Assembly: GCF_013368755.1 (NCBI RefSeq)
Contig: NC_049563.1
Span: 2,232,001 to 2,296,000, forward strand
Direction of reading: 5' to 3'
Source of the DNA: Talaromyces rugulosus
Lineage: Eukaryota > Ascomycota > Eurotiomycetes > Eurotiales > Trichocomaceae
Length of the DNA stretch: 64,000 bases
The notes under the pieces were generated by a model. It had not been told where the DNA came from. It was given only the letters and a program-made list of their open reading frames with translations, and made no database searches. The position numbers and the translations under genes were made by a program. Shown here in pieces: positions 1 through 14,599 of the stretch. Numbering within the stretch: position 1 is the first letter of the stretch; every line of letters starts with the position of its first letter.

Positions 1-602
1 AACGCGCTTTCGGGCCTCCTCCATTGGCCCCGACAGAGGGCCACACACAAATCGACATGGTGGGAAATGCGCTAGGCCCCGATCAAGCATTTCGAGTCAT
101 TAATTCGACACCTTCGCATGGCTGGTATTTTTGTTGAGAACTTGCTAAGTGCAAAAGCTGGCAATATATTAATATATCCCAGCGCTAGCCTTGCCTGCCT
201 TATCGGTTGCGACTATTACTAGATACTAACTAGCTTGCCTCAGAAACCCCTCACTCTTGCAACAGACTCGGATTCTTTGTGTTATGTGAAATTTGGTAAA
301 TTTGTCAAGAAACGACAGGGTAGAATCATAGTACTATAATCTAGACAGGAAAACACATCAAAAGGAAAAAAAGAAAATACAGAAAAGGAAGAGACCAATA
401 CAAGTATGTGCAGCATGCTATACACGGAGTATCCAGGGTATAGACCAAACCAACCAATCAATCAATCAACAGCCCCCTTCTCCCTCCATGATTATTCTAA
501 TCAGGGTATCACTGCTATGAACAATAATAATGTACCATCCGGAACACCACTTAGAAAAAATAATAACCAAACAAAAAAAAATGAGTATTTGCGGAGAAAT
601 GA
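1..602. other. 3' flank of nudA, no gene seen
   Basis: This stretch lies downstream of the nudA stop codon and reaches the window edge. It is rather AT-rich in its second half and has no long conserved-looking frame. A 175-codon plus-strand frame beginning at 406 is mostly antisense to the last nudA exon and has no recognisable domain. The region probably holds the nudA 3' untranslated region. Confidence 0.6.
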
Positions 603-3600
603 TCATGACTCCACCATCAACTGTTCGCCTTCGTCCAGGAGAGTTGTCACACGTGACAAGTCCGAGATCATGGCTTTGCCGTGTCCGACCAAGAGCAGCT
701 TCTCTGCATTGGCTGGCAGTCCCAAGTATGTTGGGGGCTCGCGCTCTGGTAGACGATTAACCCACTCAGTGAAATCTCGCATGCTGGTCGTGCCAGGTAG
801 AGCCAGGCAGTCGTCATCCTCGACCCCAGAAACGAGCTTGTGTTCGTCCTCGAACGCAGCCGGGGTCAGGAACTTTCTGACAAGCGACTCCAGCTGTTGG
901 AAATCACCGCTGTCATCGATTTTACCACCATAAGTCTCCGTAACAAGAGTGCAAATCATGTCCCATGGCAGCTTTTGGGGGGCAACATTGGATCGTCCCT
1001 GAGCCACAGAATCGATCCAGGCATCAATGATAAACGCGGAGCATTCATACTGCATCAATGGTTAGCACGTGAAGAATAAAAAAATAAGAAAGCAAAACTC
1101 AAACTTACATCACTATCATTAAACTCCCAAAAGCCCTTCCACCCCAAGTTAGTCGCGTAGCGAAGTCGTTCTTGAATAACAGCGTGCAGGAACGAAAGTA
1201 GCAGGTACACACGAGCCTTCTCGACCGGCGGTTTGCTGGCACGTAGTGACAACGAGGATAGCGAGTCCTTCATGTTTGCTCGGACTCCGGCCGGCTGTTC
1301 GAACATGAGCACCCGAGACGCGCGAAGAAGGTTGACGGGGATTTTAGGGCTGGTTTCCATGGATAGGAAGAGTCGGAATTCCTTATGCGGTTTCAACGAA
1401 TCCAACCGTTTTTCCAAACTCTGCAACCAAGCAGGGGCGAGGTGAACATTCTTCACCAAAACCCATGTCCCTGCTGCAGCTGCGTTGCTGATTGCCTTGT
1501 CTGCACTTTCGACACCTTCGTTTGACCCCATAGCAATATTGGCACAAGTGGCGTGCATCCGTTCGACTAGTCCATCGACCTTGTAACTCGCGTCAAATCC
1601 GGGACTGGAGCTAAGTGCCACCGGTGCCGTGGCAGTAACTTGTTCAACTACATGCTTGAGATCGCTGCTACCTTCGTATAGCTCACGGCCGAAGACAGCT
1701 GCCACAAAACGTTCGGCAACCGGAACAAACCGATCCAAACGACAAAGCTTGACGAGAAGAAGGGATCGGAGTTCCTGGTTGATCGATTCAACGCTTTCTT
1801 CCCACAGGGGCGGCACAAAGTTCTCTGCCAATTCTTCAGTAAAGAAGGCATTCCAAGCCTCTTCGGAGATATTAGCAACGTGTGACTTGAACAGCGACAT
1901 ATTGGACAATCTTGTTATCACTTGATCTTTTGCTTCGGTATCGCTAGACAGATCAACCCCCTCGATACTTTCGTCGAGGATGATATCGATAATGCTCTTG
2001 TCCATTGAGTATGGAGCAGCCTGGGCCAGGAGCATCGCCAGTGTGATGCGATCCTTCTGGAGCATACCCAATGACGTGCGCTGATAAGTTGTGATGAAAA
2101 GATCCCTCATGATAATGTCAACTCGTGCCGCATGATTCTTTTCCTGTGCAAGCTTTTTGTTTCCATGCAAAACCGAATTGAAAATGTCCACAAAGTACTG
2201 TAGCGAGAATTGATAGAAATGGTTGATGTGGTGAAGCTGTTCCAGAACCGCAAAGACGGCACTGCATGCTCGAGCAATGATGTTATACTCGAGGGTGATG
2301 CTATCGACTTCACTCATCACTCCCTCCGTCTCTGACATCTTCTTCGTAATCTCAGCTGCCTCCTTCTTAAGCGTCTCCAGTGTCTCTATGACATTATCAT
2401 CGTCCAAAATATTACCGCGTGATTCGTTCAAGGCCTGGAGAAGTCGTTTCTCCAGTTGACGCAGGTGAATCTTGAACTCTCCTTGAAGTTTGATGAGGTT
2501 TGTACGACGTTCATCAACATCAGGACGTTCCACTTTCAGGACCTCGTTGAGTGATTGGGTCTGCAAACTGCTCTGGGTCACTGTGAAATTGACAAATGTC
2601 GTCCTACTGCAAATGTCTGGCGGGAAGGTGGCCGAGGGATCTCTTGTAGACAAGAACAGTTTGAAGGAAGGCGAGAAATCGATTTCTTGCTTGCCTAGCT
2701 GGATCAAAACACGGCCTCCAGTCTTCTGGTATTCCTTATTCAGGACGTGGTTGAGAATAGGATCCAGGTGCTCTGCATCTTGGATGAGAATAGGGTTACC
2801 AAAACGCAACGCACTTTCCAACTGTTTGACAAAGGAGTCATCCAAGAAGCTAGTCACAGTAAGCTTCCTCTCCTTGCTCTCCTTTTGAAGGAATTCTGTA
2901 ATGCGGCCTGAGGGGTCGATAATGAGAGGATAACGATTGAACCGTTTCAGAACAATCGCGTTTTCGGTACACAAGTCGTCGACCGGCAGAGAGTTGCTTT
3001 GCCATGCCAAACGTTCATCCGCATTCGAGAGATACTCTGTGATCGGGTTGTGAGGTTTGAAAGTAATACCTGACTGTGCGAGTTGATTCACCCAGTCGTC
3101 AATCATCGCTTTGCGTAACTGTTGGTCATAGAGACCGGCGTATGCAAGGAAAGCCGCGGCAATGAGGACATCCCCAACAAGTGTACTGATTTGAGTCTCG
3201 AAAGACTTGCTTCCTTCTTCCCAACGCTCTCGTTCTGAAGCCAAGCTGTCCAGTAGTCGTACACTGCGATCAACCTTGAATTGCACACGACCCATCTCAG
3301 TTTTGATGGCTTGCGTTTCGCTGATGAGCGCGGCATATTCGGTCTTGTAAGTAGCAATACTGCTTTCCAGACCCTGGATGGTGTTTTCGATGGCCTGTGC
3401 TTCTGCTTTTGTTTGAAGCGCCTGTTCCTCAAGCTGGTCGACCTCTTCACGGAGCGGGCCTACACGGTCCAAAATTTCCGAGTAATTCACTTGCGCTTCA
3501 ACCCATTGAACAAGAGGACCACATGCTTTACTGGCGTGATTCACTCTCTCATAGGTGAAGTCGTCCTTGGATAAGAACTCATTCTTCATCTTCACTCTGT

Positions 3601-6600
3601 GGCTACGAGTCATTTGCCTTTCGTTGTCGTAGTTCACAATGCTTGCAATAAAATCGTCTCGTCGAATAAGACCTTGAATGGTTTTCCAGCTGTCCACCTT
3701 GTGGCCAAGCAATGTACAAACGGCTTCCAGAGCCAACCGCACACTTGCAGGAGGATTACCCATAGAACGAACTTCGGTAAGGTGCTGACGCTTAATGTTG
3801 CTGACACTCTTTTGAGCTTCCAAGACTGCAGGCTCTGCTCTTGCCAAGTCATGCAAAACGACATCCTTTCGCTTGGCAACTTCCTGTTCCTGCTTCTCGA
3901 GAGCAGCCTGGATTTCGAGAGAAGCCGATTTCCTCTGTTCGGCTTCTCGCTGGTCTGCAACCATTCGTTGGAGTTTCTCGTTGGCTTCTGCGTCCTTCTT
4001 TTCCAGCTGTGTTTTCTTCTCAGCAAGACTAACACGAAGATCTCGGACCTTGTCCACAGTGTCTCTAAGCTTCTCCAGACCAACATTCAAATGGCGTTGT
4101 TGTTCTTCGAGGTCTTCACGTTTTTCATTGAAGAGTTTCACGTATTGCGCAACAAAGTCGAGATAATGGCGAGGAGTCAAATATGTCGTTCTGCCTTGCT
4201 GTTTCTGGAGGCGTTGGTTGAATTTCTGCAATGAGTAATGGATGTAAACCATCGAGTTGACAATAGCTTCACGGTAAGAAGCGGGAAGATTGAGGTCACG
4301 ATACGCCACTGGAATGCTATCGGGAGCAGTGAAATTCGGCTTGTCGAGGTCCACGGATTGTGTGAGCTCAGAACCAACTTGGAACAGAGCCTGATCGGAC
4401 CAATCACCGAACCAGTTGAGGACGCAACGATTGAACAAGGCAGGACTAGTCGCAGCCCTGGATGACAGGCCATCCTCCGGAGGGTTCATTGTAAACACAA
4501 CATGGAGATTCTTCACAATTTGTTGTGTGAACCATCTGTAAAGTTCTTCTTGAGAATCAAGAATTAATCCTTGTCGTTGAGCGCCCTCTTTACAAGCGGT
4601 CATCAAAGAAGCGAACTCGTCTCCTTCAAACAATCCTGGAACTTCTGCGTTTGCAAGCAGCGTGTTCATTCGCTCGAGGAATCCAGAGTCAAGCACGTTC
4701 GATTCGTCCATGATAAAGCAAATCTTTTCTCCCTTGCATCCAGCTCGTCGCAAAACATTTCGCAGATCCTCATCGAAATCTTCAGATGAGTACTTCCCAT
4801 GAACCTTAATTTGGAAAATCTTCAACCCATTCATCCATGCAACGAATCGAGAAAGCGTCGTCTTTCCACTTCCACTTACACCAATGAGAATAAGATGTCC
4901 TTGCGGTTGTCTGAAAACACGATCAATACGCAATGCGTGTTCCAAAACATCATTGAAGAGGACCAATGGAACGTCAACTTCTTCTTCACAGAAAGTCTTC
5001 AGTCGGGCCTTGACGAAATCCCTCAGTTGTTCTTGTTCTACTGGCACGTAGTTCTTTGACAACCAGTTAGAGAAGAGGATCGGGCCCTTCAGTGCTTGTT
5101 CTTCATCAATCGTTGGGAAATGCTCCAAGGCGATTCGTCGCACAGAATCATCCGTCCATTTACGTTCGTCTTCATCGACAAGACGATCTTGGAAGAGACG
5201 AAGAGCTTCATGGGCCCAAATTCGGACAAGACCCTCGACTGAAAGACTCTCCAAAGGTTTAATGGCCTCATAAACACCACGTACCCATCTGGTTAGTTCA
5301 CGCGGGGAATAGACGTAATGTGGTTGGATTTTCGGTGTGAATCTTGATTGTGATTCCAAGTATAACTGAACCATTGCCTTCGTCAACGCATCTGAGTAGC
5401 CACGCAATGTAGGAACGATCTTGAGGATAGCAGAATTGAAGGTTCCGTAGATTTGGTTCAACGAAAGCTCGCCAGGGTAGTCGACCATCATCAATGGCGC
5501 GTGGCGCAAGAAACGCTCGCCCATAGGGGTACGTCCAGCATCAGTAGGCGGGTTACAAGCTCCAACAAATTGGATTCGATCGAGAGTGACCCATGTCTTG
5601 TCGGCCGTGCGCCAGAATCCATTTTGTTCTACCAACTGTCTCAGGAACGAGATTGCACGTTGAGTGCCATAGCGATCTGGGGCCGGCAAGTTGATTTCAT
5701 CGCAGAAGATGACAAGCCAACGCCCAATTTGGTTCGGAGACATGATGACACCATTCAATGTCTTGCGATATTCACAATACTGCTCAAATGTCTTGATAAG
5801 AAGATCAGGGGTGGTAGCGCTGGAGAAGTTGAGGCCAACGACTTCCATGTTTGGCAGTTTGCGAAGTGCGGAGAACAACGTCATAGTCTTACCGGATCCA
5901 GGAGGACCACATAGCAAGAGAGGTTTGTGCTCGGCCAGCCATGAGTAAAGAACATCTTCGTGGCGGACAGTATCTAATGTCGGGATAATGACATCGGTTT
6001 GGGTGATGGAATGCGTGTTGATCTCGACCGACGGCACTTGCGATTGCCACGTTATCCAGTCTGCCTTAGGCAGAGACACATCATAGTCAATGAGAGCTGA
6101 AGATTCGCTCAGTGGAGGAGGATCGATGGTAGAGAATGCGGTAAGGTACTCTCCAAAACGTTTTCGATCGGTCAATGGACAGTCACCAGTAAGCGACCAA
6201 ACGAGTGCAAGAAGCAGCTTCTTAGAAATGTATGACTCCACTTGATCTGGCTCCAATGGAAAGTCGATGTGCTGGATATTGTATTCGAGCACGTTGCGGC
6301 ATGCTTTATTGAGCAAGCTGAAAAGGCTGTTCAATGCACGAATATCGGTGTATTCCATGATGTGGTTGTATGCCCGAGCTTGTTCAAGGGCTTTATAAAT
6401 GAGCTCATCGCTCTGCGTGAATTGCTTGAGAAGATCCGACACCATTTCCTGAACAGCCTGGGTCTTGGCCGATGCCTGGCCTGCAGGTACAGTGTCATCG
6501 TCCAAGTCGTCAAATGTCTTCGTTCTCAAAGACTCAATATAGTTTGTGACCATCATGGCTGGCGTTACTGTGTCGTCGCTGAACCACACCATACCACAAC

Positions 6601-9600
6601 GACTGACTGTAGCCAATGTTGCATACTTAAGAGTTTCGACTTCAAACATGATGCGGACGTTTGATGGCAGGTTGAGGCGCTCACCGTTGGGCAAAGTCAA
6701 TAGCTTGTTATCGTCGAGGACACTGTTAAGATTTTCAACCCACTCGGGGTCAACATCACCATCAAACACGATCCAGTGGCGTTTGGAGTCTTCTCCACGG
6801 AGGTTGTCTACAACCTTTCTCAAGATACCAGTGAACAACCCATCGGTCCATTCTCTTGTTGTGCTATCGAGATTACCGTATAAGGCTTCCTTGGACATAA
6901 CTTTAGAATCGATCACATGGCAGACGCCATCAACACCCTCGACACGTTGCAGGGCTTGTAAGAGAACCTTCCACGATGCTGATTTACCGGCACCGGAGCG
7001 TCCAACCATCATGACACCGTGGTGGATACTTTGAATTTGGTAGAGTTGGAGCGTCTTGGTGATCCAAGTATCAGTGGCGTCATAATGGTTTTCGTTGGCG
7101 ATGTCACGGATAGCTTGCGTGAGCTGCTCGTAATTAGCAGGCACATATTCAACACCGGGGAAATCTTCCATTTGAATGTCGAGCATGGTTTCCACATCTT
7201 CCCGGATAAGCTTGGGTGCAATAGTTTCACGCAGACTTTGAACGATGATTTGAGGTTCAACGATTTCGTCTGGGCCGAGATTTCCATCTGAATTTGCTAA
7301 GCGAGTACGTTTCAAACCTCCGGAACTAACAAGAACACTCTTCAAGGCACGAAGTCCAAAGTCATAGTGAGCCTGCTTTGTCAACTTGCTTGCGCAGTGG
7401 TCGAAGAATGGGACCGTCTGCTTGGAAAGAGGTTTCGCTTGTTTGAAACCTTGAGAGAAGAGCATGACTTCTGCAATGAGTTCCTTGTCTGGTTTCGACA
7501 TTGCTACACTTCGGAACAGCTTTTTCAAATTGTCAGGCAAGTTCGAACGTCCGGCATAGCCAGGATTCATGGTGATGAAGATTCCGGTGTTTTGGTTGAC
7601 TCGAAGGCGGCGGCCAACCAATTCGATTTGAGTCGAATTGTCTTCGCTGCCCTTTCGCAGACCAATCTGAATGTTCTGGATTTGTTGTGAGACAGCAGAG
7701 AGAATGCGTTCCTCCAAACGATTGAACTCGTCGAAACATCCCCAGGCACCGACTTGACAGATACCTAAGAAGATACGGCCCATGGCTTGAAAGTCGAAAG
7801 TATCGTCACAGCAGAATACCAAAGTGAAACGGCCAAGCTGTAGACCCAATGCTTTAACCGACTCAGTTTTACCTGTACCAGCAGGCCCGTATGGCGAACC
7901 TCCCAGTTTTTGGCAGAGAGCCTGTGTCAAAGTGAGGAAGCAACGGTCGGTTAGAGGCGTGCGAACAAGTCGTTCAGGAACACCCAAGTATTCAAAGCCG
8001 TAGTCTAATTTGGCATTGGCCATGTGCACATACAGCCGTTGTAGGAAGTCGCCTTCGTTCTTGTATACGTAGCGCATCTGCAGAAGCCACATGTAATGGG
8101 TTGGTGTCGACGCATTGAGCTGTATTAGTTTTGCGATGGTATCACGCTGGTGGACGAATTCGGTAATCATGTGTTCGCACTTCTTTCGGGCGATTGGGTC
8201 TAGGTCACCCAAGACAGTCGCCGCCAGCAACTCGAGAATGCGTACTTCAGCATCATACAAAGTGGGCAGCTCGCTACCGCCATTCTCGAGAGACTTGTGA
8301 ACAGCATTTGTCCAGACGACTTGACTTGCAAGCACGACAATCTGTGCAGGGTAGTTTGCAAGGTAATCACTAAAGGCTGTCTGGTCCACCTCCGTGGTAA
8401 TGTAGATGGTCTCGAACTGCTCGACAGCCTCTGCTAGTAGCTCCGCAAGTGTCATTTTCATGTTTGTATCCAAAGCCGTGAGCCAGTCATTAATTCGTGG
8501 CGTCTTGATAAGGTTCACTTCACGCTTCAATCGGACCTCCTCTCCTTCTTTCGATATGAAGCCAACAATGTTGTTATCATCGTCCATAAGAAGACCAGAC
8601 AATCCAGCAAACATTTTCTTGAAGTGCTTAGCGACTCGAAGCGTGTCATTGCTATTTCCGATAATCTCAAGGAGGTCTTCATCACCGACGAAATAGAAAC
8701 GAGGGAATGAAACACGCTCTCGTTCAAGGTATTCACCGAGAGCTTTTTGGATCTTGTTGAGTAGCTCTGCCAATCTCTCTAAAGATTTCTGAACACCAGT
8801 GATAGCAAGCACATCAAGAATAAATGGCGATTTGTAAACTTTTTTCATCACCGCAAAAAATTCGGAATTGATATTTTGGAAGCGTGCCGACTCCAAGGGG
8901 AGGAGGTGCTTGATATCCGCGTTACCTGTGAAAACACCTTCGAGATACACCCATTGACGTTGAACGTCAATCCACACATCGAATAGAACGTGAACTCTAT
9001 TGAGTTTGTCTTCCCAAGATGTAGCTTCCTCCTCGAATTCTTTGAAATATGGCGAGTGTCTCATCGCCTGGAGCGAGTTCAAGTTTTCACTACATTTTGC
9101 GAAGAGGTCATCAAAGCCTCGAATCAAACGACATTTGTTTTGGTAGTTAACAAGATCGAGGGAATAGTTCTGCCACGTCTCGCGAACCATTTTCAAGAAC
9201 TCCTCCAGAGCCATCTCTCCCTGGGCTTGTGCAATGATGTCGCGCAGAACCGTCTCGCTAGCAGCAGGCTGCAAGTCCCACACATCTCCAAGAGTTAGAG
9301 AGACCTGCGAGAACCGCTTCCCTGGCTTGAGAGCCTTGAAGATTTTCTGCCAATGCCTTTCTTTCATTGCTTCAGATTTCAAATCTGATAGCAGAGGGTT
9401 GATCTTCAGAAGCTGGCGCAGAACATTCTGAATGTGTTCAAATGCGGCGTATTGGCGCATACGACTGGGCATTTCTTTGGTCATTTTGATAAGGTTATCA
9501 ATAGATTGCCGAAGCTTTCTCGGCTGAATGCTAGTCCAAAGCATCTCTCGAAGATCATTCAGACTCTTCCAGATTGTTGACAATGCAGCCCAGACAGACA

Positions 9601-12600
9601 TGAAGTCTTGGACTTCTTCCAAAATGGCAGGCAATGATGACTCGGTGCTGGAGGGAAGGTCCAGTGCTTCTTTAGCTTTGGAGACCATCTCGAATTCTGA
9701 CTGAAGGCCTTCGAGTCGAGATTGAAATGAACTCAATGTTTGGGAAGCTTCCTCTGGAGGAATAGTGCCTGAAACAGGTTTCTCATCGTTCCATTGGACA
9801 ATAATGTCCTTGATCTTGTCACCGATGACCTTATCTTCCGCTGTAATCTTGGCTCGCAAAGCCTCAGTCTGATCCTGAACGATTTTTCCTTTTCTACTAA
9901 GAAGTTCATTCAAAGCTGTCCATTCGCCATCAACATTTTCTACGTGCAGCCAATCGGTCGGGAACTGATATCGTTGGCGTGCCAAGGTTGTTTGGCCTTG
10001 TCGGAAAAGATCAACCTGCGGCTCCCAGACTCTAGCTTTCCGCTTGCATTGCTGAACGATTGTGATAAAGGACACAGCGTGCGCAGTAGACGAAGCCTCC
10101 AAGGTCTGACCTTCCAAGTCTCTACGAGCGGTAGCAATCTCGGAGTGCACTTCTCTCATGCGACTGCCGAGTTTAGAGCCAAATTTCTGGAGAATCTCGT
10201 GCTGCCATTGATCATACTTGGCGTTGACTCTAGTTTGCACTTGCTCGTAGTCGATGGTAATGTTACCAAAAGATCGGCTAACTTCTGAGGTATCGAAGGT
10301 CGCTCGGCTTTTGCGAATTTCTTGAAGAAGTTGAAGCCATTGTGAAAGATCATCACCAAGAATGTCGTAAACCTGGTCGGCTTGCAAGTCCCAGAGGGAC
10401 TGGAATTGTAGCCATTTGTCGACATAGCCAGAAAGCTCGAGAAGACGAGCTTCCACAGCTCCGTAGACTTCTGCCAATTCTTCAGAACAGTGTTGAGGAA
10501 GACCGACAAATGAAGTATCAGAGAGCTGAGTCTTCTCCACGTCGAAAGAGATCTGGTAACGAGACGACTTGATCTTCTCGAGATTGCAAATTACGCCAAG
10601 CCACTGTCCAAGGTGTGAGAACCAGCTGGCACGTGCGTACTGCAGCGGTGGGTCAAGATGCAAGACCTGGTTCCTCATAGAAACTTCATGGACAAGTTGA
10701 GGGAATTCGATGCGGTAAATATCAACTTCGGGAGCATCAGTGATTGTTCGATCGCCGGTTTCCTGGAACGACACCCGTTTAGAGTATTGCTCATTTTTGG
10801 ATTGTTGAAACGAAGTAATCCAAACCCTTATTGCTCGGTGGAGTCGTTCGCGTAATATGGACTCGATTTTCAAATTTAGATTCGACACCCAATAGCCGAG
10901 GTTGACATAATTCTCGAGATTAAGCTTGTCGACGGAAATTTGTATGGAATCTAGCCGCTGGCGGAACACTGTCGAATCATAGGGACACGTCTTGAGTTCC
11001 AATATGGCCTTCTGGATGTTTTCGTTGATTGAAGACAAGGTCGAGGTTTTTGATTGAAGGACTGAAGCAGAAACAGCAAATTCGCGAACAAACTGAACAT
11101 GCTTACTCTCTCCCCTACCAGCAACTGAGGGATCCAATGCGCCGTTTTCCAAGGTTGACTGCTTAACATGAAGTTCGTAGGAGTGGACGAAAGACTCCCA
11201 TCGTAAGGGAATACCTTTGACAATCATAGCTTGGGCATCGTTTTGATAGCCACTCAAAAGAATTGCAACTTCGGTCATCGAAGAGATGGTACGAGTTGTC
11301 TGAAGGAGTGTGCGAACCGTTTCCATGAGGCTGATAGCATATGGATACACACGTTTGGCTTCCTTTGATATGCTGCTGACCGCATGAGGGACTTGGAAGC
11401 TTAGCCAAATCAAGTTCCGTACTTCCTTGAAAAGGGCAATTATCTGCGCATCAAAGTTTACCGTCAACTCTAAAGAGTTTCCAGCTGCTCGGTTGCGAAT
11501 AATATTAAATAGCCGCCCCGAAATGGTAATATGTCTCCGCTGGACGTCGTGGAGCCAAGACTCGAATACAGGTCGAGTGTCCAATTTCTTCCGGAAAAGG
11601 TTGCTTTCGGCCTGGAGTTTTTGTCCTTCGGAGTGTAAATGCCAGTCTTCACCAAGGACATCCTCAACCTTTCTCATATATCCATCGAGTTGTCGTTCAA
11701 TTTGGCGAGCCCAAACAATAGCACCAGAAACAGGGGGTAAATCGCGAAGTTGGGCCATGGCATGCGCCTCTGAATGGCCATATTGTTGCTTGAATCGTTC
11801 ATGAAGAGCTGATATGTCGTGTTTAACGTTGTCGATGAGTGTGGTCTGGTATTCACCGATGGCGCCGCGGATTTTGGGGCGCACAAGGAGGGCGTTGAAT
11901 TTCGAAAAGACGCGGAACATCTCATTGGCATTCTTAGCCGTCGCAAGGCGGTCTCGTAAACGAGCAATTATGGAGTTCTCCACGCGTGACGTTCGCTCGT
12001 TATAAGAGATCTCGGCCTGAATCCAGAGCTGTGTGCCCCCTTCGGAGACATCAAGAACATCGACATCTTTGAGCGCGGCGTATGCTTGGGTGACTTCTTC
12101 CACAGCATCTACATCGCCAATCTCTTCAACGATAACGGCTCCATCTACGCCGTTCGCGTTGACGGCAGATTTCGGGCCCAGAACATTCACAATGGTTCTC
12201 TGCAGCTGCTCGTGGTTGACGCGGAACGTATTAATATACTTTAGCCGTTCTTGAGTCTTGGTGTGTCGGGGAACGATCTTGATTGGAATGAATTTCTCAT
12301 TTCGTCGGCGAGAAGCATCACGCCCAACGTTGGTGAATTCTTTCACATTTTCATCCCACGTTCGCCAAATTGCACTGCAGGTTTTCATCAGCGAGCGAAA
12401 TTCGCGGTAGTCGAGGTGCATGATAGTTCTACCATGCAACAAAGCATGAATCTGGGAGTCCAAATCTCCAGAGATAGCCTCCACAAGTGCCAACGCTCTC
12501 TTGATAGGGTATGGAGAAATCTTGAGTTTCCTGTTCAGATGGTTAAATATCAGGCCAAGAGACTCTTGAACTTTCTGAAGCGTTGTTGCCGACAGGAGCT

Positions 12601-13755
12601 CATCGAGGGGGAAATCTCGCATCAGTTGGTTATATTTCTGAACCGTATCCATCGCTTCTCGAAGTCCTGTATCGGCGACGAAACTGAGGGTAGCTTGGTA
12701 CCGCTTGGCGTGTCGAAGAATTTCCATCGTGAGCTGAACTCCATCGCCTCGAAGTTGTTTTTCAATTCCCTCCAAGGCAGTCTCCATAGATAACCAAAAG
12801 TTGATTTCTTGATTGGCAGAGCCGCTGTCTGCGTCACGAGACATTTTTGTAATCGCTTGAATGGACTTGATCCAGCCGTTGACATTATTCTGAATGCTGT
12901 TGAGCACCGTACTGTTCTCCAGAGCAGCGGCTGGAACTAATTCAACTGAGGGCTTGACGCCGCGTGCCTCTGCGTCGTCCAAAGCGGCTTGGACGATCTC
13001 GTGGAGTGGGAGATTCAGGGTGGGGATTTCGACATTCTGCTGAAGATGTAAAAGCGCGAGGTCCAATTCTGCAATGCGCTTCTTAGCACCCGGAACTCCA
13101 GTTTTCGCTTCTGTTTCCGGTCGTTGTTTGATGCCGTTGGCAGCTTCCTGGCCACGTGTGTATGCTTCGAAATAAGGAGCGAGGGTATTATGTACTAAGG
13201 AGTGTAGGATTTCGAATGCAGAGATGGACGCGCCCTGCTGAGCCTGTGCATTACCGAGCGAAGATAAACCAGGGAAATTCGTCACCTGAATCTGAGTGGC
13301 GATGTGCTGGTTAGGGTCAATCGGTCCGGGTCGCTTGACAAAGGCTACCGACGCGACGGTTGTAGAAGAAAACGAAGAAATTTCGGAAGCGAGAGTGTAT
13401 GTAAACCTATCCTCTGCTCCTTTAAGCCGGTTAGATAGCAATAGCACACGATAGCAATCACACAAGACATACCATTTTCATTCTCTGTCCCATTTGGTTC
13501 CTCAGTGCCGACAATATCTTGTTGGACGTAGAGTGCGACCTGGGATTCCGAAGCGAATCGCGTGCATCTCTGCACGGTTTCCGAGTACTTTGCTTTGGAA
13601 AGCAAGCTGCCTTGGCCTTCCAAATCTTCTTTCGTAGCTCCCAGTGTCACCTGGAGAACTTCTGTGAGATACTGGACGACCACTTTGGGATCGACTGATG
13701 GCCCCTGAGCTGACGCTGCCAGGCCATTAGTGACGCCTGGAGTGGCAACCTCCAT
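603..13755 (-). CDS. nudA: Cytoplasmic dynein heavy chain
   Basis: Motor subunit of cytoplasmic dynein, which moves nuclei, endosomes and other cargo toward microtubule minus ends. Exons are 13755-13473, 13413-1109 and 1049-603, giving 4,344 residues, the usual size for filamentous-fungal dynein heavy chain. The N-terminal tail and linker fill about the first 1,800 residues. Four P-loops follow: GPAGTGKT near 1935 (AAA1), GRSGAGKS near 2235 (AAA2), GPPGSGKT near 2595 (AAA3) and GVSGSGKT near 2939 (AAA4). Long charged coiled-coil segments around 3150-3480 form the stalk and flank the microtubule-binding tip near 3330. The 12.3-kb middle exon has no intron. The final intron (1050-1108) separates the last 148 residues, which end in MVES. 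The first intron has two possible acceptors 6 bp apart (exon 2 from 13413 or 13419). The identification is secure; the exact exon 2 start is not. Confidence 0.97.
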
Positions 13756-14599
13756 CGTTTTTGTTGGTGTATGTGGGCTAACAGCGCATCGAAATCATGA
13801 AGGAAATGGGCGCGGGTCGATCGTTGGTGAAAGTAGTTATCGCGAACCACGGGCGAAACAGCAAGACGAGCGAGATGCCTGAGTTGCCTATCGAGGGAAG
13901 AAAAAAAGGTAAAAGAGGCCGGTGCGGTGCACGATGTCGATAGAGGGGCGACGGTGTTAATGAGAAGGGGGTGACAGCTGGCAGGGTGCTAAGAAGAATT
14001 CCTGTGATAGCGAACAGCGCTCCTGATTATTTGTCTTTAGCTCGGTTTGGCAGCAGCGGCCGGGGGGGACGCGGCAGACGTGTTCCTCGGTCACGGGACT
14101 CGCACGGCCACCTTAGGTCAATGAGTTCTAGTTCTCTATACTGCAGTTGCCTTATCAAATTCATTCCTAACAATCAAATTTAAATTAGGAATTTTTTATG
14201 TTTAACTACGCTAAGTTCGGATACTTGTGAGAAAATAGAAAACTACCTTTTTGTTGAATTTCGTTCTAGATGCTTGTAGCACTATTTCCATGGTCGGCTT
14301 CAGGGGTTTGTCTATGCTTTTCCTAAAGCGGCTAGCCCATAATCTACTTACTATTGATTGCTTGTGACATCAGGCAACCTGGCTACATGCAACATTCGGA
14401 GTCTCGACTAGAATACTGAAATAACTCGATTTTGAACCGAAATTCATGTTCTTTTTCAAATGTTAATACCAAATGAATCTTTGCGTGATCCGCATCTAGC
14501 TCTATCCCAGTTGACCACCCCGAAATATAAATGTCTCTCACTTGCTATATCCGTATCACATGCCAGTATTGAACATCTCAATGCTGAAGACAAAGCCCT
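13756..14599. promoter_or_regulatory. nudA promoter and dcl1 3' flank
   Basis: This 844-bp gap lies between the start of nudA and the stop of dcl1, both on the minus strand. It must hold the nudA promoter and 5' leader and the dcl1 3' end. The part near 14170-14280 is AT-rich, and a GC-rich block lies near 14050-14110. No specific element or gene was recognised. Confidence 0.5.

Noticed and set aside
406..933. Plus-strand 175-codon frame near the window start
   Set aside because: It overlaps the last nudA exon on the opposite strand and has no domain-like sequence, so it is a shadow frame.
3599..4234. Plus-strand 211-codon frame inside nudA
   Set aside because: It is antisense to the dynein stalk coding sequence; such long antisense frames are expected opposite a 12-kb exon.
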